A DNA stretch of 64,000 bases from Polyodon spathula (taxonomy: Eukaryota > Chordata > Actinopteri > Acipenseriformes > Polyodontidae), in the NCBI RefSeq assembly GCF_017654505.1, contig NC_054565.1, positions 431,047 through 495,046 on the forward strand. The letters are read 5' to 3'. A program made the translations under genes and the position numbers. This document shows positions 22,135-32,093 of this stretch, piece by piece. Each line of letters begins with the position of its first letter. The stretch's first letter is position 1. The notes under the pieces are model-generated. The model was not told where the DNA came from. It did no database searches and saw only the letters and a program-made list of their open reading frames with translations.

Positions 22135-22899
22135 TTGCTCCCACCCCTGCCACCAGGAGACTACACACTACTCCCACCTCTGCCGCCAGGAGACTACATG
22201 CCTCCGCCACCTCCATCGGCAGGAGCAGAGCAGCAGGAGCTGCCTCTGCCTCCGCCACCTCCACCAGCAGAGGATGAATGCCTGCTGGGTCCCTGTCCAC
22301 CAGCAGAGGGTGAATGCCTGCTGGGTCCCTTTCCACCAGCAGAGGGTGAATGCCTGCTGGTATCACTTCCCCCACCATCACGAGGAGAGGAGCTGGAGCT
22401 GCCTCTACCTCCATCACCATCAGGGGGAGAGGAGCAGGAGCTGCTTCTCCCTGCACCAGAAGGACCAGGACTAGATGCTGGCTGTTCTCATCAGCCCGTG
22501 CATAGGCTGCTGAGGGAAGCACTGGGAAGAACCGCCCGGCTGCAGTGGCCGAGAAGTGGGCTAAAACCCACACCCAAGCTTGTCCTAACTCCCCACACAT
22601 CTTCGTCCAAGGATGCCTGCCTTGCTTTGCCCAAGGATGCCTCCATGGCATCGCCTGGGGTTGCCAGTCCGAACTGCTTCGCCAGGGTTTGCAGTCAGCT
22701 CTGCTTGGCCGCAGGGGTCAGTGTGGCCGGAGCCCCACCAGAGGGAGCTGCCGGCTATGAAAAAGGAGGGAGAGGTCAGGAGACCACCCTTCCCCGCAGC
22801 AATTTTGCTGCAGGAGTTCTGAGACCTGTAGTCCCCCCAGAGGGAGCTGGAGACCACCAACCCCAGCAGCTTTTCCGCTGCTGGACTTGCCCTGGCTGA
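22135..22899 (+). other. Proline-rich open frame (254 aa) inside an LTR-flanked unit
   Basis: An open frame with imperfect repeats of PPxPPGDY, PPPPP, GEEQELLLP and PPAEGECLLGP modules. It then has a Ser/Pro/Gly-rich tail, and ends 87 bases before a CR1 insertion. The internal repeats are short and slightly degenerate at DNA level (CCACCAGCAGAGG motifs). No enzymatic domain is visible. Its position between two LTR-like repeats suggests an internal segment of a non-autonomous LTR element carrying a low-complexity protein. It could equally be a chance frame in a GC-rich minisatellite-like tract. I do not recognise a function. Confidence 0.4.
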
Positions 22900-22985
22900 A
22901 GGAGTCAGACTGGGAGCTGTCAGCACGTCTGCTGATAGCCGCACCATTGGCAGCATTTCTGCTGCCAGTGGTACAGCGGGAGGAG

Positions 22986-25400
22986 AACATAAGAACATAA
23001 GAACATAAGAAAGTTTACAAACGAGAGGAGGCCATTCGGCCCATCTTGCTCGTTTGGTTGTTAGTAGCTTATTGATCCCAAAATCTCATCAAGCAGCTTC
23101 TTGAAGGATCCCAGGGTGTCAGCTTCAACAACATTACTGGGGAGTTGATTCCAGACCCTCACAATTCTCTGTGTAAAAAAGTGTCTCCTATTTTCTGTTC
23201 TGAATGCCCCTTTTTCTAAACTCCATTTGTGACCCCTGGTCCTTGTTTCTTTTTTCAGGCTGAAAAAGTCCCTTGGGTCGACACTGTCAATACCTTTTAG
23301 AATTTTGAATGCTTGAATTAGGTCGCCACGTAGTCTTCTTTGTTCAAGACTGAACAGATTCAATTCTTTTAGCCTGTCTGCATATGACATGCCTTTTAAG
23401 CCCGGAATAATTCTGGTTGCTCTTCTTTGCACTCTTTCTAGAGCAGCAATATCTTTTTTATAGCGAGGTGACCAGAACTGCACACAATATTCAAGATGAG
23501 GTCTTACAAGTGCATTGTACAGTTTTAACATTACTTCCCTTGATTTAAATTCAACACTTTTCACAATGTATCCGAGCATCTTGTTAGCCTTTTTTATAGC
23601 TTCCCCACATTGCCTAGATGAAGACATTTCTGAGTCAACAAAAACCATTTTGGCAATTTAGTTTTACATTTAGATTTGTCTACTTTAGGGATATAATTGT
23701 TTTGCGCCTCTAGTACTACATTTTTGAAGAACAACCATCCTTCTTCTGTGGGTGTTTTCTCTATTTTACTCCAATCTACTTCTGTTAGTCTCTGTTTCAT
23801 ACCTTCATAGTTTGCTTTTCTAAAATTGTAAACCTTAGCTTTAGTCTTTACTTTTGGGGATTTAAAAAACACTTCAAATGAGACCATGTTGTGGTCTGAG
23901 TTTGCCAGTGGTTCTCTGACCTCTGTTTTAGTTATTCTATCTTCGTTATTTGAAAAGACTAAATCAAGGCATGCCTCCCCTCTAGTGGGTGCCTTCACAA
24001 ATTGTGTTAGGAAGCAGTCATTTGTCATTTCCACCATTTCTATTTCATCCTTCGCGCTACCCACCGGGTTTTCCCATTTTATCTGGGGGAAGTTGAAATC
24101 CCCCATTAGTATGGCTTCTCCTTTGCTACACACATTTCTAATGTCATTGTATAACAGATTATTGTGCTCACCGTCTGAATCTGGCGGTCTATAGCATGCT
24201 CCTATTATTATGCCTTTTGAATTTTTGTCTGTTATTCTGACCCATATTGATTCGGTTTTATTTTCTTTGTCCAGGTTTAACACCTGGGCTTCAAGACTGA
24301 TAAATACATTTAATGGTTGTCTTACCTGAGTTGTTGTTCTTGTTTTGATGCGGTCTCCCTTCTCTTTTTTTGTTGATTTCTCCCCCCTTCCTTTCTAGTT
24401 TAAATGCTTCCGAACCTGCTCGAGGATCTTTTCTCCGAGTAGACTAGTTCCCTTGTTATTTAAATGCAGTCCATCCCGTCTATACAGATAGTCTTCGTTG
24501 TAGAATGTGGTCCAATGATCAAGATTGGTGAAGCCTTCCCGTGTGCACCATGTCTTCAGCCATTCGTTTTGATTAATTATTTCCAGCTGTCCATATGGTC
24601 CTTTGCAAGGTGCGGGTAGTATACCAGAAAATACCACAGTTTTGGTTTTCTCTTTTAATTTCCTTCCTAGCTCTCTGAATTTCTTTTGCAGGGATTTTGG
24701 TCTGTCTCTTCCAATGTTGTTTGTACCGATGTGGACGACTACTACCGGGTCGTCTCCTGTTCTTTCTAGGAGCCTGTCCACGTTTTTAGTGATGTGCTTG
24801 ACCGAGGCTCCCGGAAGGCAGCACACTGTTGTAGTAAGGGGGTCCAAACTGCGAATTGAACTTGCTGTGTTTCTCAATATGGAGTCCCCAACAATCATGA
24901 CCTCCCTTCTTTTTGCTGTCTGGTCACCACTGTCAATAGGGTCCTGGATGTTGTTCCTTTCATTCTCTTGTTGTTGGTTCTGCTCATCAAAATTCTGAAG
25001 TGACTCAAATCTGTTGGTTGTTTTGATTTCCGGTGGTTGTGTTTGATGAAGTTTCTTTTTTTCCCTGCTTCTGCCTACCTGAACCCAGCTGTTCTGACCT
25101 TCTATCTCCCTGGTGGCTTTCAGTCTGTTAGGGGTGATGCAGACTTCCATGAATTGTGGGTGTGCCAGTTCCTCAAGATCCTGTTGCTGTCTCACTTCTT
25201 CCAGCTCCATTTCTAGCATACTTACTAGTTTATGCAAATCCTGGATCGCGCGGCACTTTACGCACACTTGGTTTAGCTCCGCTGGGTTTTCTCGGATTTC
25301 CCACATCAAGCAGGTGTCACTGATTACTGGCTTGAAGACCATGTTGAGGTTTTTTTTTTTGAAGTTTAGTTTCTTCTGCAGCTGTCAACCTGCTTTCCAA
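22986..25400 (-). mobile_element. CR1 LINE with ORF1, endonuclease and RT end; RT core deleted
   Basis: Minus-strand order: ORF1 (25342-24395), endonuclease part (24283-23650), then a direct jump to the RT C-terminus (23648-23061) and octamer tail. Compared with the copy at 42671-45352, about 1 kb encoding the RT palm is missing. The junction at about 23645 sits in AAAAACCA, short A-rich microhomology. About 200 bases encoding the endonuclease N-terminus are also missing near 24297. Endonuclease motifs kept: YRPPDSDGE, MGDFNFP, SDHNMV. It is inserted in the LTR-flanked proline-rich unit. The 5' limit is approximate. Confidence 0.88.
24395..25342 (-). CDS. CR1 ORF1 protein with SGNH/GDSL-type esterase domain, 315 aa
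   Basis: Intact frame. The N-terminus carries a Cys pair (VCVKC) followed by a coiled-coil-like stretch (LHKLVSMLEMELEEVRQQQD). The second half is an SGNH hydrolase-like domain: VGDSILRNT with the Ser nucleophile, HIGTNNIG with the block III Asn, and DGLHLNNKG with the terminal Asp-His pair, so all expected catalytic blocks are present. Esterase-bearing ORF1 proteins are known from CR1-group LINEs and are thought to act in RNP or membrane interactions during retrotransposition. The ORF is complete although the element's ORF2 is defective, so it cannot mobilise itself. The annotated Met follows the frame; a shorter start is possible. Confidence 0.85.
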   Translation of the reverse strand: MVFKPVISDTCLMWEIRENPAELNQVCVKCRAIQDLHKLVSMLEMELEEVRQQQDLEELAHPQFMEVCITPNRLKATREIEGQNSWVQVGRSREKKKLHQTQPPEIKTTNRFESLQNFDEQNQQQENERNNIQDPIDSGDQTAKRREVMIVGDSILRNTASSIRSLDPLTTTVCCLPGASVKHITKNVDRLLERTGDDPVVVVHIGTNNIGRDRPKSLQKKFRELGRKLKEKTKTVVFSGILPAPCKGPYGQLEIINQNEWLKTWCTREGFTNLDHWTTFYNEDYLYRRDGLHLNNKGTSLLGEKILEQVRKHLN

Positions 25401-25654
25401 CTGCTTCGAAACTGCTCTGTACTTTTCCACGCCTGTACTTCTCCCACTCGCTGTCGCTTCCACTCGAGATTCGCCCCACTGTCAGCATGTCTGCTGACAG
25501 CATGACCAGTAGCAGCCTGGCTACTGGAAACATTGCCGCCCATCAACCCCTTAAAGTCCATGTTCTTGGCCCAGGATTTTGAGTGAGACTTTTGGCATTT
25601 TAAGGGGGGAGGTGGCCATTGCGGCCATGTGTGCTTTGCACAAGGGGGGGTATA
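25401..25654. other. Right internal part of the LTR-flanked unit
   Basis: Includes a short inverted pair, GTCAGCATGTCTGCTGAC (about 25480-25497), and ends in a purine-rich AAGGGGGGG tract immediately before the right LTR-like repeat, like a polypurine tract. The first bases may still belong to the CR1 5' end. Confidence 0.5.
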
Positions 25655-25886
25655 TGTGGCAAAGTGCCCAGTCCCTGTGTATATTTTGTGTTGTATGTTG
25701 TGTGTTAATGTTGGCGTATAATCATTGGTACACAGGATATAAACAGGTCTGGGTAACACGAGTGTTTAAAATGTATATTTGTATTTAGGCACGAGGATTG
25801 CACAGCACTTCACGTGCAAGTAAAAAGTAATAATATGCGAGCACGGGGAATTGCACTTTATTAATTCACGTGCAGTTGTACCGCGA
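25655..25886 (+). repeat. LTR-like repeat, right copy
   Basis: Begins TGTGGCAAAGTG directly after the G-run and matches the left copy at 21745-21975 with few differences. The similarity stops at ACCGCGACT, just before an (AAT)n expansion, so the end is truncated. Confidence 0.65.
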
Positions 25887-25906
25887 CTGACTGGACCTCT
25901 ACCTAC

Positions 25907-25907
<1 letters not shown>

Positions 25908-25986
<79 letters not shown>
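25908..25986. repeat. (AAT)n microsatellite
   Basis: About 26 uninterrupted TAA/AAT triplets. Confidence 0.97.
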
Positions 25987-25987
<1 letters not shown>

Positions 25988-25988
25988 G

Positions 25989-26828
25989 TTAAAAATATCA
26001 GCTCATCATGTTTGTTTAGTGTTAGTCCATTTTGTTTGTCTTTAATTTGGTGAATGTGCCGTACCCTGTGTTTTTGTTTGTCTTGCAACCTTTATTTTCT
26101 GTCCATCTGTTCATTACTAAATTCTGAGCGAGACCATTCGCTCAGCTTCACCAAACTCCACCTCTCTTTGTTTATTTCCTGGTTCCTGTTTCTGGTCTGA
26201 CGTCCCCCACTCCAGCCATCTTTGTGACATTACCATACTAAGATGGACAGACAGAAAGAAGCAGCCTGACACGCGCAGTGAACAGGTGCTGATAGTCAGA
26301 AATAGATTAAAAAGGCTATGAATTTTTAAACCACTGATTCCGGGAAAAGTGGTGAAGGCCAGCTTTCAGCACCAAGTGCAGGGGAACTAGCAGCAACTAG
26401 AGAAAGACAACCGTTAAGTACCCTCGGGAGGCGGGACCGAGGGGGTCACCAAGGGGGGAGAGCCTTTCGGCAGCTTTGATAGATAGAGCTCAGTGACAGC
26501 TACCAATAGGCAGGAGTGTATCCCATAACAATGTTTTGGTGGCTATCTTCGAATTGAAAGGGAACTTAAAGTTACTGTTCAGCTAGAAAATTGCTTTAGA
26601 CAATTGCTGGCCCAGAACCGGTGACCCAACGCTGACCCAGATCTGTTGACCCAAACCTGGACCTTCCTTTGGCCCAGATCTGGGCTATCATTCAATCTGA
26701 CATTAGGCCATAATCACAGACGCAATTGGGCCAGAATTGAGCCAGCACTGGTGTGCTTTCTGGGACCCAGGCTCATGGAACATCAGCACCTACTTGGGAA
26801 GAAAGAAAGAAACAAACAAACAAAAGAA
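25989..26828. other. Non-coding DNA with a tRNA-unit tail
   Basis: No gene recognised. A (GAAA)n-like tail with CTCATGGAACATCAGCACC at 26770-26828 matches the flank of the tRNA-Lys units and abuts the GPCR pseudogene. Confidence 0.5.
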
Positions 26829-27137
26829 ATGCAACATGGGGTTCCCAACCAGGTTAATAAAATAGAGGTAATATGCTGCCCTTCAAATGGAATAGTTTTC
26901 GAGCAAGAAATAATAGATGCCAAGAGGTGCACTGAGACAAACGAAAGAGTCCATGACAGCGAGGTTGAGAATGAAGATCTCGGCTGAGGAGACTGCAGAT
27001 TTCCTACACAGTAAAACCCAGAGCACCATCACATTGGCAGGAAAACCCACAATCACAGTGAGCAGTTCCATCGTTACTAGGAATGCAAAGCCAGCAGATT
27101 CAATTTTGCACGGCACATAAGATCCACCAAAGATCAC
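26829..27137 (-). pseudogene. Truncated GPCR paralogue (TM1 to TM3 start)
   Basis: Matches about 8928-9245 of the intact GPCR gene. It keeps GFPANVMVLWVLLCRKSAVS and EIFILNLAVMDSFVCLSAPL but breaks off in TM3 where a tRNA-unit tail begins. The N-terminal coding part is replaced by other sequence from 27138. A frame-disturbed stretch follows LENYSI. Clearly a dead copy produced by the segmental duplication. Confidence 0.9.
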
Positions 27138-28204
27138 TGTAGATATCCACCATGCCTGATTTTCATGAAACCGCTTTATATCCGATCAGCCAATAGGATT
27201 CTAGTACATTAGATCACACATGGTTTACCCCATTGCATTATGGGATTGATCATGAGACAGCTACAGACAAGAAACATGTGAGATATTCAAATAATATTAA
27301 TTAGTATAAACCTTCTCAATATAAAAACAACTATTGCAATCCTCAGAGTTAAGTTTTAATATTGTTAATTGAATTGATCAGAAGAAGACGCATACATGTG
27401 TATGTTGAACAGTCTTGAGGTATTCAATCTTTTTTCTATTTAAATAAAAATAACAGCCTATAGGCTACTATACGTTCTTCCATGGGTTTGAGATTTGAAA
27501 TACTGTACTCATCAGCAAGCTGCAAACAGTGACCCACATCCATTAGATGGTGAACAACCTCTGAGAAAGGATCTCTCTCACAACAACATTCATTTATATT
27601 TTTCTTCTTCCCCAAATATATTCTCCCTAAAATTGCACATACAGTACAGTATTTTTCATCTGGACGGTTTAATTATTGTTTACAGATGCTCATGTTGCTT
27701 TATTAATAAATATTATTTATTTATTTATTTATTTTAAACAATCTCTAGAGTGTTGTTGAGCTTTTTTATGTAAAGTGTGTTTTATTTCTTGGCTGATGGT
27801 TGCTCAGTACCTATCACATGAGTGTCTATGCAGTCTGCTTTGCTGTAGGCAGGGGTGTGTAATGATGTTTTTTTTTCCCTAAAGGCTAAATTATTTAATT
27901 CATGTTGTTGGTCCTGGAATTAAATGCATGGTTGTTCTTTTTTGTTTGTTTTGTATTACTGTACTCCTGTGTACAGTGCTGAGGGGATCTGTCATAAAAG
28001 GTGCTGTACAGATTGAAGATGATGTTGGGATAATAGCTGACATGCTGTATTATTCTCTATTAAAATAAATTCATACTATTATATAGCTGCTCCTCTATTC
28101 ACTGCTCTGCTGCACTTATACCACTGCAATCTGATCCTGCTCATAACTGTAAGAGTATATCAGCTGGATTGTGTAGCTGCTCCTCTATTATTTAGTTTTT
28201 CATA

Positions 28205-28260
28205 TGCAGATTTTGTAAGAAGCCCTGGGTAAGACCTTCTGCAAGTAAATAAATAGATAC
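28205..28260 (+). repeat. L2-type 3' tail motif
   Basis: TTTTGTAAGAAGCCCTGGGT then AAGACCTTCTGCAAGTAAAT resembles the conserved 3' tail shared by L2 LINEs and many fish SINEs (TGTAAGTCGCC, GGATAA, GTCTGC, AAATAAATA). A decayed version lies at about 11925-11970 in copy A. Confidence 0.55.
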
Positions 28261-29364
28261 ATACAAGTTGTTACAAAATATCCAAAATATCACATTAAGA
28301 ATAAAAACAAAACCAAAAAACAAGTTTACAGAAAGTTACAAAATCTATTAACTGCCTTCAGTCCTGTATTAAGTATTACTACAAGCAAATACAACACACA
28401 GAACTTGATCCACGTTAGAGGCAAGTTCAAGGGCTGGGTTGGATAAGGTCAGGGTCTCCATCACTCTTTCCTGGAGTGCCCCTATCGTATCCTATCCAGC
28501 AGGTTTCATAGACAACCATTAAATCATCAATTTTCAAAAGGCATGAAGCCTATTTATTGTAGGTTGGGCAAGTTTTTTAAATTAAATCATTTGGAGATTG
28601 TTTGGGAAAAAAAAAACACTGAATACCAGCCTACAATTACCATAGCAAGTTCTCTTAATAATTGAACAAGCTGTTTGATTTAATTAATTGATCAACAACT
28701 TTCATGTATTCCTACCCCGGTCTTTATCAATTGGTGACTTAGGAGGGTGACCTACAGTATCCATCTTACTGGACAGGATAGAGGCTCTGCTGAAGAAATT
28801 AACCCATCATTTACTCTTTTTTCACAGAAATACTGCTCTCTCCCCTTCCTGAATCAGCCTTGCAAATGTTTCAACATCCCCTCCTTCCTGCCTCAGCCTT
28901 GCAAAATGTCTCAACTAACAACTGGGTTGGAGGCAGTCTATTAGATTGAATAGAATACAAATATAATAATAATAATAATACAAAAATACATTTGATTGGA
29001 AAGTAATTGACATGAAACCCTGGGTCAGTTGGGTAAATTAGAAAGAGCAGCAAGCCAGACCCAGACTGTGTGTTTATGATGTTATTGGCATGAAGAACAG
29101 AGGGCTAATAAAAGAAAGAGTATTAACAAAATAAACAGCTTCAAAAAAGAGAGCCAGCTAAATCGATGCAATTGAAGGCATGTATTCATCAACCAGCACA
29201 TTCAAATTATCAGTGGTCACTAATGCAGGGAGGAAGCAATGTGTTTGAACTGCAGCCATTAAAAACAGCTTTCAATCAGAGATACCAGGATAGAAGTGAG
29301 GTCTACAGATTTCTGTATTTTGATTCCTTACCCTAACCTTAACCATAACCCTATTCCAATCTCT

Positions 29365-30335
29365 AGCTCCAGCAATTAAACCTGCCACAATCCTAACCCT
29401 AGCTCCAGCAATTAAATCTGCCCCAATCCTAACCTTAGCTCCAGCAATTAAACCAGCCCCAATCCTAACCCTAGCTCCAGCAATTAAACCAGACCCAATC
29501 CTAACACTAGCTCCAGCAATTAAACCAGCCCCAATCCTAACACTAGCTCCAGCAATTAAACCAGCCCCAATCCTAACACTAGCTCCAGCAATTAAACCAG
29601 CCCCAATCCTAACACTAGCTCCAGCAATTAAACCAGCCCCAATCCTAACACTAGCTCCAGCAATTAAACCAGCCCCAATCCTAACCCTAGCTCCAGCAAT
29701 TAAACCAGCCCCAATCCTAACACTAGCTCCAGCAATTAAACCTGCCCCAATCCTAACCCTAGCTCCAGCAATTAAACCAGCCCCAATCCTAACACTAGCT
29801 CCAGCAATTAAACCTGCCCCAATCCTAACCCTAGCTCCAGCAATTAAACCAGCCCCAATCCTAACACTAGCTCCAGCAATTAAACCAGCCCCAATCCTAA
29901 CACTAGCTCCAGCAATTAAACCAGCCCCAATCCTAACCCTAGCTCCAGCAATTAAACCAGCCCCAATCCTAACACTAGCTCCAGCAATTAAACCAGCCCC
30001 AATCCTAACACTAGCTCCAGCAATTAAACCAGCCCCAATCCTAACACTAGCTCCAGCAATTAAACCAGCCCCAATCCTAACCCTAGCTCCAGCAATTAAA
30101 CCAGCCCCAATCCTAACCCTAGCTCCAGCAATTAAACCAGCCCCAATCCTAACCCTAGCTCCAGCAATTAAACCAGCCCCAATCCTAACCCTAGCTCCAG
30201 CAATTAAACCCAGCCCCAATCCTAACCCTAGCTCCAGCAATTAAACCAGCCCCAATCCTAACCCTAGCTCCAGCAATTAAACAAGCCCCAATCCTAACCC
30301 TAGCTCCAGCAATTAAACCAGCCCCAATCCTAACC
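29365..30335. repeat. 36-bp minisatellite, array B (~27 units)
   Basis: Same unit as array A, in two main variants ending CCTAACCCT or CCTAACACT that are interspersed. The block of ACT variants occupies the left and middle and the CCT type the ends. One unit near 30208 has an extra C. Because 36 is divisible by three, the minus strand stays open for over 300 codons, which is not evidence of a gene. Confidence 0.96.
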
Positions 30336-30770
30336 CTGGACCCTCAAATTAAAAGAATGATGCTTTACTGACTGATCTACCTGGGCTCATGGAACACCAG
30401 CACATACTTGGGCAGAAAAAAGAAAGAAATAAGAAAAAAAAGAACAAAAAAAAAAAACAATCCAACAGCTGAGCATGCTTGCGTGTGTAATAGTTAGCCA
30501 TTGGTGCTGTCACCACATTGCCCTGGGTTTCATTCATGGCCAGGAAAGTTTATTTTTTTTTTTTTGCATTTTCTCATATAAGGGGCAGAATGCAAGAAGA
30601 GGAAAGGCCAGCCCAAACAGAGACTTGAACCCTGGACCCTCAGCTTAAAAAAAATCTGATGCTCTACCGACTGAGCTACCTGAACACCGGTATCTATTTG
30701 GGCAGAAAGAAAGAAAGAAAAAGAAAAAAAAGAGAAAAAGAAAGAAAAACACAAGATCCTTTATTAAATC
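30333..30770. mobile_element. tRNA-Lys / tRNA-Glu composite units
   Basis: From left: a partial tRNA-Lys-like segment (30333-30386, minus strand) fused to the end of the minisatellite; an A-rich tract; tRNA-Glu-like (30477-30536, plus strand) with TAGTTAGCCATTGGTGCTGT; a T-rich spacer; tRNA-Lys-like (30611-30681, minus strand) with CTACCGACTGAGCTACC; then a (GAAA)n tail. The order and the opposed orientation repeat that of 14710-14914. Confidence 0.7.
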
Positions 30771-31269
30771 ATTGCAATTAAAATCCATTCAGTAACAACA
30801 ATAAGGTAAAGCACAACACAATTTAGATATTTGCTGGCTCTGGTGAAACCTTCCCAGGCAACAGCATAAAATCCTAAAAAACATCATGTTCTCCTTGAAA
30901 AACAGATTTTAACCAAAGAAAAGGATCATAAAATGTAAAAAAAAAACTAATCTAAACAGTGCTTTTCCTGTAAAAACAGATTAAAACCAAAGTAAAAAAC
31001 ACTGTTAAACAATAAAACCAAAAATAAATTCAAACTAGAAGTTAAACAGCAGCTCTCCCTCCTCACTCAATGAGCACAAGGCGTTTCCCACACACCTCCT
31101 CTCCTGAAAGCCCTCCAGGTTACTGACTATTTTAAAATAATTAAAATCCACCATTAACTAACTACTAAAATATAAAGTATTCTGACAACATCTGTTATTC
31201 CAGCCTCTAAAATTTTATTTTTCCTGGATTTTAAAATGGCCAATTTTGCCTGCCCTAAAATAAAATTAA
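30771..31269. other. A-rich non-coding DNA
   Basis: No gene or named repeat recognised. Confidence 0.5.
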
Positions 31270-32093
31270 TTAAAACACTCCTATTCCTTGTTTAAAACTA
31301 TAGGGGAAACCACAAATACAAATCTCCTTGCTGAAAGTCACCCCAAGAGCTTGCAGGAGCCCCTGCAGGAGGTGAAAGAAAGACCCCAGCCTGACACAGA
31401 CACTGAACGTGTGGAACACTGTCTCCTCCTCCCCACAGAAACAGCACTGATGCTGGGATACACTCTGTGGAGGAACCTGCCCGTGAGGGGCTGTTTGTAC
31501 AACACCCTCCATACCGGCTCACTCTCTTCAGCTACCTGTAAATGGCTTCTCCATTTTGTGTCTACTGTTTGGACTGGACTTTTTTAGAACATAAGAACAT
31601 AAGAAAGTTTACAAACGAGAGGAAGCCATTTGGCCCATCTTGCTCGTTTGGTTGTTAGTAGCTTACTGATCCCAAAATCTCATCAAGCAGCTTCTTGAAG
31701 GATCCCAGGGTGTCAGCTTCAACAACATTTAATGTGGAGCTCATACAGTTCTTTCACCTTTGCTGTGTGGAGAGCTATATGTTTAACTCTTTCCACTTTC
31801 CCTATTCTTGCTCCTTCCCCATCCTCTTCCTCTTCTAAACCTGGGGATAACAAAACTAGGGAAAAAGGGATGCCCTCCCTGATCTAACCCCCCAGCTAGC
31901 CCCTCCCCCAAGCCTCCTTGAGCTTTGGGGAGAGAGAGTTCTTCAGCTCATTCATCATTCTCTCAGCCAGCTTCTCCAAGCGCCAGCCCAGCCGTCTGGC
32001 CAGCTGAGCTGCTGAGATCCAACACGGGTGGCCTGACTCAATCAGGTGAGCCAGTCGGGTTATACCAGCGTTAACAAAACTGGCACACAGCAC
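31270..32093 (-). pseudogene. Tx1-like L1 ORF2 C-terminal fragment, split by CR1
   Basis: The upstream piece (32093-31896, minus strand) encodes GITRLAHLIESGHPCWISA and LARRLGWRLEKLAERMMNEL. After the CR1 insertion the downstream piece (31512-31270) encodes a CX2C-X7-H-X4-C zinc motif (CCFCGEEETVFHTFSVC) followed by LLQGLLQALGVTFSKEICI. Both are typical of the Tx1-clade ORF2 C-terminus. Frames are broken. This is the part of the element largely missing from the 860-2600 copy. Confidence 0.75.
31587..31730 (-). mobile_element. Short CR1 3'-end fragment
   Basis: About 145 bases: reversed octamer tail and the conserved 3' end, truncated just inside the last codons like the 9673 copy. Inserted in the Tx1 fragment. 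Confidence 0.92.

Larger units (their letters stand above)
27142..30335. repeat. Segmental duplication, copy B
   Basis: Paralogous to 9566-13766 in the same order, without the two CR1 insertions found in copy A. The 36-bp array at its right end is about three times longer than in copy A. Unmatched sequence at 28640-29100 separates two matching blocks. Confidence 0.85.

Noticed and set aside
23886..24194. Plus-strand frames at 23886-24194, 37241-37789, 44650-45099 and 59177-59722
   Set aside because: Antisense shadows of the CR1 endonuclease coding on the minus strand, recurring at each copy.
29272..30240. 322-codon Gly/Ala/Ile-rich frame on the minus strand
   Set aside because: Translation of the 36-bp minisatellite; frame-open by periodicity only.
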